Part shown: positions 16,552 to 23,177 of the stretch, piece after piece
Layout of the letters: each line of letters begins with the position of its first letter
Numbering within the stretch: the stretch's first letter is position 1
Assembly: GCA_964476155.1 (NCBI GenBank)
Contig: CAYYYS010000021.1
Location: 1 to 45,974 of the forward strand
Direction of reading: 5' to 3'
DNA length: 45,974 nt
Origin: JAHIYU01 sp964476155
GTDB taxonomy: Bacteria > Krumholzibacteriota > Krumholzibacteriia > LZORAL124-64-63
Notes under the pieces: model-generated
The model's input: the letters and a program-made list of their open reading frames with translations, nothing else
Databases searched by the model: none
Told to the model about the DNA's origin: nothing
Position numbers and translations under genes: made by a program

Positions 16552-19548
16552 ATGATGGAGCGAAACGATTGGCAGGACGACCTGGATCGCATCTGGCCCG
16601 ACCTGAAAGACATGGGCCAGGAGGACGGTCACGGTTTTGAACAGCTGATCAAGCGTCGTGTCAGCAACGTGTTGCTGGTCGCCAGTCTCTACGACGCCTT
16701 CACCCTGGAAGAAGGCGGACGTCTCACCGAGCTGCTGCTGAGCGAGTACCGTGAACTGAATCTCAGCTCTTCGCCCCACATCACCCGGGCCACCTCCGGC
16801 GAGGAAGCCCTCGCGCAGATCCACGAGCACGAATTCGATCTGGTCCTGACCATGACCCGCATCGGCGAGATGGGCGCCTACGATCTCGCGCGCGACGCCA
16901 AGCGGATCGACAAGGATCTGCCGGTGGTGGTCCTGGGCTACAACGCGCGCGAACTGGAATTCGTCAACGAAGGGATCGACAGCCCCATCGACCTCTGCTT
17001 CGTGTGGACCGGAGACGTTCGGTTGCTTCTGGCCATCATCAAGTGCGTCGAGGACCGTTGGAACGTGGCGGAGGATACACGCTACAGCGACGTGCGTTGC
17101 ATCATCCTGGTCGAAGATTCGATCCGCTTCTACTCGGCCTATCTGCCAATCATCTATCGGGAGGTGATGCGCCAGACCCAGGGTCTGATGGCCGACAGCG
17201 TAAACCTCTCCCAGAAGCTGTTGCGCATGCGCGCGCGGCCCAAGATCCTCTTCGCAACCTGCTTCGAGGAAGCCTGGGCCTACTACGACAAGTACCGCAC
17301 GTACGTGTTGGGCGTCATCACCGACGCGCGCTTCCCCTGGGGCGGCGAGGTCAAGGCCGATGCGGGCGTGGAGTTCGTCAGGCGGCTCAGACGCGATGAT
17401 CAGACCCTGCCGATCGTGGTCCAGTCGTCGGAGATCAAGAACCGGGCAAAGGCCCAGGCCGAGGACGCGTTTTTCATCGACAAGAAGTCGCCGAGCCTGC
17501 TGAACGACCTGCGCGGCTTCATGCGCGCGCACTTCGGTTTCGGTGATTTCATCTTCCGCCTGCCCGACGGCACCGAGGTGGGGCGCGCCCATAACACGCG
17601 CGCCATGATCCGCGAGATCAAGCGGGTGCCCGAGGAATCGATCGCCTATCACGCCGAGCATGATCACTTCTCCAACTGGTTTCGCGCGCGCACCCGCTTC
17701 GGGCTGGCCAACATGATCAAGCCCCTGCACGCGAGCGAATTCGATTCGACCGAGCAGCTGTGCCAGTACATGGTCGACACGTTCACCTGGCATCGGGAGC
17801 AGTCGCGACTGGGCATCATTACCGATTTCTCGCTGCAGGACTTCGATGCGGATACCGGTTTCACGCGTATCGGGACGGGGGCCCTGGGCGGCAAGGCGCG
17901 GGGACTGGCCTTCATGAACAAGGTGCTCAACCGTCACGACGTGCGGGATCAGTTCCCCGACGTGGACATCATGGTGCCTTCGACGGCAGTGGTGGCCACG
18001 GACGTCTTCGATGAATTCATGGATACGTCCGGACTGCGCGACCTGGCCTTGGGCTCGGCCGACGACGACGCGATCGCCGCCGCCTTTCTCGAGGCCAAAC
18101 TGCCGCCGGCCATCTACGACGATCTGCGGGCTTTTCTGCAGGAAGTGCGCTACCCCTTGGCGGTGCGCTCGTCCAGCCTGCTCGAAGACGCCCAGCACCA
18201 GCCCTTCGCCGGCGTCTATCGTACCTATATGATCCCCAACAACCACGACGATCTGGGGATGCGGCTCGACCAGCTCTGCGACGCCATCAAGCTCGTCTAT
18301 GCGTCGACGTTCTACCAGGGCGCCAAGTCATACCTGGCGGCCACGTCCAACCGGGTCGAAGAGGAGAAGATGGCCATCGTCATCCAGCGTATCGTCGGCC
18401 GGCAGCATGAGGATCACGTCTATCCCAGCTTCGCGGGTGTAGCCCATTCCACCAACCATTACGCCACCAACTCCATGCGCCAGGAGGACGGCGTGTGTCT
18501 GGCGGCGCTGGGTCTGGGCCGCACGGTCGTCGAAGGCGGCCAGTGCCTGCGTTTTTCGCCACGCGAACCCCAGCGTATCCTCCAGTTCGCCACCGTCGAG
18601 GACACCCTGCGCAACAGCCAGAGCAAGTTCCAGGCGCTGGACGTGGGCGATCCCGAAGCCTACCCCAGTCCCGACGAGGACTCCAACGTACCCTGGCTGG
18701 ATCTTGCGGACGCCGAACGTCACGGCACCCTGGCGCCCGTGGGATCGGTTTTTTCGGCGGAGAACAATGCCATCTACGATGGTATCGGTCGGGCCGGACC
18801 GCGGCTGGTGTCCTTCGCCCATGTCCTCAAGTCCGGCCTGTTCCCCCTGGCCGACATCATTTCGTTCCTGTTGGACCTGTCCCGCCGCTGCATGAGTTGC
18901 GAAGTGGAGATGGAGTTCGCGGTGAACCTGCGCGACGGCAAGGAGCCGGACGAGTTCGGCCTGCTCCAGGTCCGACCCCTGGCCGCGGACCTGGCGGCTC
19001 CCGACGTATCGGAGGATCTCTTCAACTCCGACGAGGCCGTCATCGCCACGGAACTGGCCCTGGGCAATGGCCAGTACGACAACATTCACGACATCGTCCT
19101 GGTGGATCGGGAACGCTTCGACCGGGGACACACCCGCAGCATCGCCGAAGAAGTGGGCGACCTGAACGATCGACTGCTTGCCGAGGGCCGGCCCTACCTG
19201 CTGATCGGGCCGGGACGGTGGGGATCTGCGGACCGCTGGCTGGGCGTGCCGGTCAACTGGGCGCAGATCGCCGGCGCGTCGGTCATCGTCGAGACGGACC
19301 TCGAGGAGTTCAAGGTCACCCCCAGTCAGGGCACGCATTTTTTCCAGAACCTGACGTCTTTTCGCATAGGCTATCTGACGGTCAACCAGGCCAGCGGCGG
19401 CGGCATACTGGACTGGGACTGGCTCGAAGCCCAGTCCTGCGAGACCGAAACGGAACACCTGCGACACATCAGACTCGACGAACCGTTGCGTGTGTTGATC
19501 GACGGTCGCAGCGGCAAAGGTGTTGTTCTCGAGTCCAACTCTGACTGA
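16552..19548 (+). CDS. Double receiver domain fused to PEP/pyruvate-binding (PPDK N-terminal) domain
   Basis: 998 residues, cytoplasmic. Residues about 30-165 form a receiver-like fold in which the phosphoacceptor position reads LTMTRIGEMG, lacking the Asp (degenerate). Residues about 183-340 look like a second receiver with the key residues in place: Glu188/Asp189 (LVEDS), Asp258 (ITDAR) and Lys311 (FIDKKS). The C-terminal part, about 430-950, is a PPDK_N/PEP-synthase-type ATP-grasp domain (GTGALGGKARGLAF, LAVRSSSLLEDAQHQPFAG, QVRPL). No phosphohistidine swivel domain or PEP-binding barrel follows, so it is not a complete PEP synthase. It is probably a signal-controlled phosphotransferase or nucleotide sensor; substrate unknown. 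GGAGG precedes the tandem ATGATG; the first ATG was used. Confidence 0.8.
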   Translation: MMERNDWQDDLDRIWPDLKDMGQEDGHGFEQLIKRRVSNVLLVASLYDAFTLEEGGRLTELLLSEYRELNLSSSPHITRATSGEEALAQIHEHEFDLVLTMTRIGEMGAYDLARDAKRIDKDLPVVVLGYNARELEFVNEGIDSPIDLCFVWTGDVRLLLAIIKCVEDRWNVAEDTRYSDVRCIILVEDSIRFYSAYLPIIYREVMRQTQGLMADSVNLSQKLLRMRARPKILFATCFEEAWAYYDKYRTYVLGVITDARFPWGGEVKADAGVEFVRRLRRDDQTLPIVVQSSEIKNRAKAQAEDAFFIDKKSPSLLNDLRGFMRAHFGFGDFIFRLPDGTEVGRAHNTRAMIREIKRVPEESIAYHAEHDHFSNWFRARTRFGLANMIKPLHASEFDSTEQLCQYMVDTFTWHREQSRLGIITDFSLQDFDADTGFTRIGTGALGGKARGLAFMNKVLNRHDVRDQFPDVDIMVPSTAVVATDVFDEFMDTSGLRDLALGSADDDAIAAAFLEAKLPPAIYDDLRAFLQEVRYPLAVRSSSLLEDAQHQPFAGVYRTYMIPNNHDDLGMRLDQLCDAIKLVYASTFYQGAKSYLAATSNRVEEEKMAIVIQRIVGRQHEDHVYPSFAGVAHSTNHYATNSMRQEDGVCLAALGLGRTVVEGGQCLRFSPREPQRILQFATVEDTLRNSQSKFQALDVGDPEAYPSPDEDSNVPWLDLADAERHGTLAPVGSVFSAENNAIYDGIGRAGPRLVSFAHVLKSGLFPLADIISFLLDLSRRCMSCEVEMEFAVNLRDGKEPDEFGLLQVRPLAADLAAPDVSEDLFNSDEAVIATELALGNGQYDNIHDIVLVDRERFDRGHTRSIAEEVGDLNDRLLAEGRPYLLIGPGRWGSADRWLGVPVNWAQIAGASVIVETDLEEFKVTPSQGTHFFQNLTSFRIGYLTVNQASGGGILDWDWLEAQSCETETEHLRHIRLDEPLRVLIDGRSGKGVVLESNSD

Positions 19549-19575
19549 GCCGTCGCAACGCCTAATGTCGCAACA

Positions 19576-19602
19576 CGTTACGAACTTGCCTGCAGGTAAC
19601 GA
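19576..19602. promoter_or_regulatory. Candidate operator upstream of gdhA
   Basis: Inverted repeat CGTTAC (19576-19581) / GTAACG (19596-19601), overlapped by imperfect direct repeats ACGAACTTGCC and ACGAATTTAACTTGCC. It abuts the proposed gdhA -35 at 19610. The regulator is unknown. Confidence 0.3.
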
Positions 19603-19609
19603 ATTTAAC

Positions 19610-19637
19610 TTGCCAACTCTTTCACAACTTCTAGATT
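19610..19637 (+). promoter_or_regulatory. Candidate promoter of gdhA
   Basis: TTGCCA (19610-19615), 16 bases, TAGATT (19632-19637), about 70 bases before the start codon. Confidence 0.4.
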
Positions 19638-19705
19638 TGTGACAGATACGTGGTACGCCCCTTGAGGGTCGTTTTAAGTACTTTCTCAGACACGGGAGAG
19701 CTGAC

Positions 19706-21064
19706 ATGGCAGAAGGATTCAAGACCTTCATGGGTGAGGTCGTCGCAAAGAACCCCGAGCAGACAGAGTTCCACCAGGCTGTCGAAGAGGTCGTGGAGTC
19801 CCTGTGGCCGGTGCTGGACAAGCGTCCCGAGTACCGCAAGGCCAAGATCATGGAGAGGCTCGTCGAGCCCGAGCGCGTGATCATGTTCCGCGTTCCCTGG
19901 ATCGACGACAACGGCGACGTTCAGGTCAACCGCGGCTTCCGCGTCGAGATGAACAGCGCCATCGGCCCCTACAAGGGCGGCCTCCGCTTCCACCCCAGCG
20001 TCAACCTGGGCATCCTCAAGTTCCTGGCCTTCGAGCAGGTCCTGAAGAACAGCCTCACGACCCTGCCCATGGGCGGCGGCAAGGGCGGTTCGGACTTCGA
20101 CCCCAAGGGCAAGAGCGACACTGAAGTCATGCACTTCTGCCAGAGCTTCATGACCGAGCTGTGCCGCCACATCGGCCAGTTCACCGACGTGCCCGCCGGC
20201 GACATCGGCGTGGGCGGCCGTGAGATCGGCTTCATGTTCGGCCAGTACAAGCGCGTCAAGAACGAGTTCGTCGGCGTGCTGACCGGCAAGGGCCTGAACT
20301 GGGGCGGCAGCCTGATTCGTCCCGAGGCCACGGGCTACGGCGCCGTCTACTTCGCGGCCAACATGCTCGAGACCCGCAACGAGACCCTCGAGGGCAAGAC
20401 CGCCCTGGTCTCCGGCAGCGGTAACGTGTTCCAGTACACCACCGAGAAGCTGCTCGACCTGGGCGCCAAGGTCCTGACCGCGTCCGACAGCTCGGGCTAC
20501 ATCTACGACGAAGCCGGCATCGATCGCGACAAGCTGGCCTTCATCATGGACCTGAAGAACGTCAAGCGCGGCCGTATCAAGGAATACGCCGACAAGTACG
20601 GCGTGCCCTTCACGCCCATCGACAACAACCTCGATCACAACCCGCTGTGGGACCACAAGGCCGACTGTGCCTTCCCGAGTGCCACGCAGAACGAGATCAA
20701 CGAGGTTGACGCGGCCAACCTGCTGAAGAACGGCGTCTACGTCATCTCCGAGGGTGCGAACATGCCGTCCGTCCCCAAGGCGATCGAGCAGTACATCGAC
20801 GCTGGTATCCTCTACGGTCCGGGCAAGGCCGCCAACGCCGGTGGCGTGGCTGTCTCCGGTCTCGAGATGAGCCAGAACAGCCTGCGTCTGAGCTGGACTC
20901 GCGAAGAGGTCGACGGCCGTCTGCAGGGCATCATGAAGTCGATCCACGACGCGTCCTTCGAGACCGCCAAGGAATTCGGCACGCCCGGCAACTACGTCAA
21001 CGGCGCGAACATCTCCGGCTTCCTGAAGGTTGCCGACACGATGCTCGACCAGGGTGCCGTGTAA
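19706..21064 (+). CDS. gdhA: NADP-type glutamate dehydrogenase
   Basis: 452 residues, close to the 447-450 of hexameric bacterial GdhA. It interconverts 2-oxoglutarate plus ammonium and glutamate. The substrate-binding lysines lie in GPYKGGLRFH (Lys90), VLKNSLT (Lys114) and the catalytic GGGKGGSDF (Lys126). PAGDIGVGGREIGFM, RPEATGYG and the dinucleotide fold SGSGNVFQY follow. NADP preference is inferred from similarity to the E. coli-type enzyme. ATG with CGGGAGAG upstream. It stands alone between a promoter and a strong terminator. Lysine breakdown via LKR yields glutamate, so an assimilatory or recycling link to the genes upstream is plausible. Confidence 0.96.
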   Translation: MAEGFKTFMGEVVAKNPEQTEFHQAVEEVVESLWPVLDKRPEYRKAKIMERLVEPERVIMFRVPWIDDNGDVQVNRGFRVEMNSAIGPYKGGLRFHPSVNLGILKFLAFEQVLKNSLTTLPMGGGKGGSDFDPKGKSDTEVMHFCQSFMTELCRHIGQFTDVPAGDIGVGGREIGFMFGQYKRVKNEFVGVLTGKGLNWGGSLIRPEATGYGAVYFAANMLETRNETLEGKTALVSGSGNVFQYTTEKLLDLGAKVLTASDSSGYIYDEAGIDRDKLAFIMDLKNVKRGRIKEYADKYGVPFTPIDNNLDHNPLWDHKADCAFPSATQNEINEVDAANLLKNGVYVISEGANMPSVPKAIEQYIDAGILYGPGKAANAGGVAVSGLEMSQNSLRLSWTREEVDGRLQGIMKSIHDASFETAKEFGTPGNYVNGANISGFLKVADTMLDQGAV

Positions 21065-21086
21065 TCACACGCACTGACTCGACTGG

Positions 21087-21225
21087 GAACGGGGTGGCTT
21101 GGCCACCCCGTTTCTTTATACACAGAGGTCGTGCAGGGGGCGCGCTCGCTCCGGCTCTTCGAGAGTCGGTCGCACGCCCCCTGCACGACCTCTGTGCATA
21201 AAGAAACGTCCAAGCCGCCCCGTTC
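21087..21225. repeat. Long near-perfect palindrome downstream of gdhA
   Basis: Inner arms 21109-21142 and 21175-21208 are complementary at 33 of 34 positions. Outer arms 21087-21102 and 21210-21225 match at 15 of 16, the exception being a G-T pair. The two pairs are separated by a 6-base versus 1-base bulge. The 32-base centre forms its own 8-bp hairpin (21151-21158 / 21162-21169). The left half contains the gdhA terminator and the right half is its mirror copy with the stem partly deleted. The whole can fold into a 139-base hairpin. Confidence 0.85.
21090..21117 (+). terminator. Intrinsic terminator of gdhA
   Basis: Perfect 9-bp stem CGGGGTGGC (21090-21098) / GCCACCCCG (21102-21110), loop TTG, then TTTCTTT. 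It forms the left end of the long palindrome. Confidence 0.85.
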
Positions 21226-21362
21226 ACAGGTCGGTGCGTGTGATGATGGTAGTGGCGAGGGGAACGGGGGAGGAGGTTGGGGGTTGAAGGGCGGCGTCTC
21301 GTCTGGGACTATGGTCGTATCTTGGAATCGATAATTGCGAACATGTGGAGCGAGGGTTTCTG

Positions 21363-21482
21363 ATGCGATTGGTTGTCTGGGTCATGCTCGTCTTGGCCTG
21401 TCTGGGCGGCTGTTCGACGAGCCGGACCGTCATCTCAGCCGAATCGAGCCCGGCCTTTGACAGATCCCCCGTTCACGTGTAG
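21363..21482 (+). CDS. Possible very small lipoprotein (39 residues)
   Basis: The frame encodes MRLVVWVMLVLACLGGC followed by STSRTVISAESS and ends at TAG. That is a lipoprotein signal peptide with lipobox LGGC and a mature peptide of only 23 residues. GGAGCGAGG lies about 8 bases upstream. Its 3' part overlaps the tmRNA promoter, and the stop codon is part of that promoter's -10 element. It may be an entericidin-like peptide, the truncated start of a longer lipoprotein gene, or chance. No homologue is recognised. Confidence 0.4.
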   Translation: MRLVVWVMLVLACLGGCSTSRTVISAESSPAFDRSPVHV

Positions 21483-21485
21483 CTT
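21457..21485 (+). promoter_or_regulatory. Promoter of tmRNA
   Basis: Perfect TTGACA (21457-21462), 17 bases, TAGCTT (21480-21485). The mature tmRNA 5' end is 22 bases further, leaving a short precursor to be trimmed by RNase P. Confidence 0.65.
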
Positions 21486-21506
21486 AAGGACGTTCGCAGA
21501 CTTTGT

Positions 21507-21864
21507 GGGGGCGACTTGGCTTCGACAGGGTCGGGGGACTATTGACGGCATGCCGAGATTCCAGTTATCTCGTTAAACCCTGGAAAAACAAACAAACGAC
21601 AATGAGCAATACGCTCTCGCTGCCTAAATAAGAGGTAGCGCGTTCCGCGGGGAGCGGGGCCCCAGGCCCTCCGCAGGAGCGACGTTTTCTGGAGCCTGGT
21701 CCGGAGCCTGGTCTCTTGGCGAAGGACGAGATTTGACAGAGACTAGCCTCTCGCTCAGCCTGTTGCCGAGCTAGGCGCGGGGTTAAATTGATCGGCGACT
21801 AAGCATGTAGATGTCGGTAGGGTACCGGCTTTGGACGCGGGTTCGATTCCCGCCGCCTCCACCA
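21507..21864 (+). ncRNA. ssrA: Transfer-messenger RNA (tmRNA, one-piece)
   Basis: It rescues ribosomes stalled on mRNAs without stop codons and tags the product for proteolysis. The 5' end GGGGGCGACTTGGCTTCGAC is the universal tmRNA start. The 3' end has GACTAAGCATGTAG, the T-arm GGTTCGATTCC and an encoded CCA. The 7-bp acceptor stem GGGGGCG (21507-21513) pairs with CGCCTCC (21854-21860) with one G-T. The tag reading frame ends NDNEQYALAA then TAA (near 21600-21630). The ALAA ending is the usual degradation signal. The resume codon is uncertain: by analogy with E. coli (GCA before AAC GAC) it would be ACA, which is unusual. Length 358. It has its own promoter and terminator. Confidence 0.95.
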
Positions 21865-21872
21865 AAGATTCG

Positions 21873-21898
21873 AGCCGACGCGCCTGCGTCGGCTTTTC
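21873..21898 (+). terminator. Intrinsic terminator of tmRNA
   Basis: Perfect 9-bp stem AGCCGACGC (21873-21881) / GCGTCGGCT (21886-21894), loop GCCT, then TTTT. Confidence 0.8.
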
Positions 21899-21912
21899 CA
21901 TGGATACGGATG

Positions 21913-21941
21913 TTGATCGAATCGACACGCCGGGCTATCTT
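21913..21941 (+). promoter_or_regulatory. Candidate promoter of fba
   Basis: TTGATC (21913-21918), 17 bases, TATCTT (21936-21941), about 60 bases before the fba start. Confidence 0.5.
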
Positions 21942-21999
21942 GACCGCGTCGCCGCAAAACTGCGTCCCCGTTTTCCGACCATTCAAGAGGAGAGATGAC

Positions 22000-23019
22000 A
22001 TGTCGCTGGTACCCATGCGCGTCCTGCTGGACCACGCCGCCGAGAACGGCTACGGCGTCGGCGCCTTCAACGTGAACAATATGGAGCAGATCCAGTCCAT
22101 CATGATGGCGGCCGTGGAGACCAACTCGCCGGTCATCGTGCAGGCGTCGCGCGGCGCCCGCTCCTACTCGCAGGACAACTACCTGCGCCACCTGATGCTG
22201 GCGGCCGCCGAGTTGAATCCGCAGATCCCCATCGCCATGCATCAGGACCATGGCAACAGCGCCGAAACCTGTTTCTCGGCCATCGACCAGGGCTTTACCT
22301 CGGTCATGATGGACGGCTCGCTGCAGGCGGACGGCAAGTCCCCGTCCAGCTACGAGTACAACGTCGACGTCACCAAGAAGGTCGTCGACAAGGCCCACGC
22401 CCTCGGTGTGACCGTCGAGGCCGAGATCGGTTGCCTGGGCGGTATCGAGGATGGCCACGGCGCGGGTCTGACCGGCGACGAGGCCCTGGCCCACCTGACC
22501 GATCCCGACGAGGCCGAGCGCTTCGTGGCCGACACGCACTGCGACGCGCTCGCGGTGGCCATCGGCACCAGCCACGGGGCCTATAAGTTCACCACGAAAC
22601 CCGGTGACGATGTCCTGAAGATGGACCTCATCGAGGAGATCCATAGCCGGCTGCCCAACACGCACCTGGTCATGCACGGCAGCAGCTCGGTTCCGGCCGA
22701 ACTCATCGCCATCATCAACCAGTACGGCGGCGAAATGCCCGAGACCTACGGCGTGCCGGTCGAGGCGATCCAGCAGGGTATCAAGCACGGCGTGCGCAAG
22801 ATCAACGTGGATACCGACAACCGTCTGGCCATCACCGGCGCCATCCGCAAGGTCTTTGCCGAGAGCCCCGGCAAGTTCGATCCGCGCGACTATCTGAAGC
22901 CCGCACGGGTCGCCATGGCCGAGGTCGTCAAGGCCCGCATGATCGCCTTCGGCCAGGCCGGCTGGGGCGACAAGGTGCCCGTCAAGTCACTGGACGAAAT
23001 GAAGGGGTACTACGCCTGA
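22000..23019 (+). CDS. fba: Class II fructose-bisphosphate aldolase (Calvin-cycle subtype sequence)
   Basis: 339 residues, zinc-dependent. It cleaves fructose-1,6-bisphosphate to the two triose phosphates in glycolysis and gluconeogenesis. The start MSLVPMRVLLDHAAENGYGVGAFNVNN is typical. The catalytic Asp83 and zinc ligand His84 sit in MHQDHG. VEAEIGCLGG carries a conserved Glu, GTSHGAYKF and VMHGSSSVP carry the other zinc histidines, and GVRKINVDTDNR binds phosphate. The pattern is that of the subtype often annotated as Calvin-cycle (CbbA-like), but no other Calvin genes are present. The ATG at 22000 follows AGAGGAGAG. An in-frame reading further upstream would run into tmRNA and was discarded. 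Confidence 0.95.
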   Translation: MSLVPMRVLLDHAAENGYGVGAFNVNNMEQIQSIMMAAVETNSPVIVQASRGARSYSQDNYLRHLMLAAAELNPQIPIAMHQDHGNSAETCFSAIDQGFTSVMMDGSLQADGKSPSSYEYNVDVTKKVVDKAHALGVTVEAEIGCLGGIEDGHGAGLTGDEALAHLTDPDEAERFVADTHCDALAVAIGTSHGAYKFTTKPGDDVLKMDLIEEIHSRLPNTHLVMHGSSSVPAELIAIINQYGGEMPETYGVPVEAIQQGIKHGVRKINVDTDNRLAITGAIRKVFAESPGKFDPRDYLKPARVAMAEVVKARMIAFGQAGWGDKVPVKSLDEMKGYYA

Positions 23020-23041
23020 GCGGAAAAGTAGACGAATAGGT

Positions 23042-23069
23042 TTGCAAAACTCCGGTTTCGGCGTATATT
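23042..23069 (+). promoter_or_regulatory. Candidate promoter of the EF-G gene
   Basis: TTGCAA (23042-23047), 16 bases, TATATT (23064-23069). The leader contains a hairpin at its very start (see 23078-23124). Confidence 0.55.
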
Positions 23070-23077
23070 CCGCGCGG

Positions 23078-23124
23078 CGCCCACCTACCAACGGTGGGCG
23101 TCTTCATTGAGCACCGGGCCCGGT
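23078..23124 (+). promoter_or_regulatory. Structured 5' leader of the EF-G gene
   Basis: Perfect 8-bp stem CGCCCACC (23078-23085) / GGTGGGCG (23093-23100), followed by TCTTCATT. Next comes the 12-base perfect palindrome ACCGGGCCCGGT. The first hairpin would be at or near the transcript 5' end. It may stabilise the mRNA or act as a weak attenuator. No known riboswitch or ribosomal-protein site was recognised. Confidence 0.35.
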
Positions 23125-23177
23125 AGCGCCCGATGCCGCAGGTTTTTACGGGGCGGCTGAACCGCCCGGAGCGAGCC

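Noticed and set aside
16423..19911. Two long minus-strand frames antisense to the receiver/PPDK-like gene and to the start of gdhA
   Set aside because: Compositionally odd (Val/His/Gly-rich) shadow translations without family motifs or ribosome sites.
19631..20947. 438-codon minus-strand frame opposite gdhA
   Set aside because: Low-complexity mirror translation. gdhA is certain on the plus strand.
21131..21334. Open frames running through the gdhA-downstream palindrome
   Set aside because: They read the two arms of the same palindrome in related frames and have no domain. The DNA structure explains the region better.
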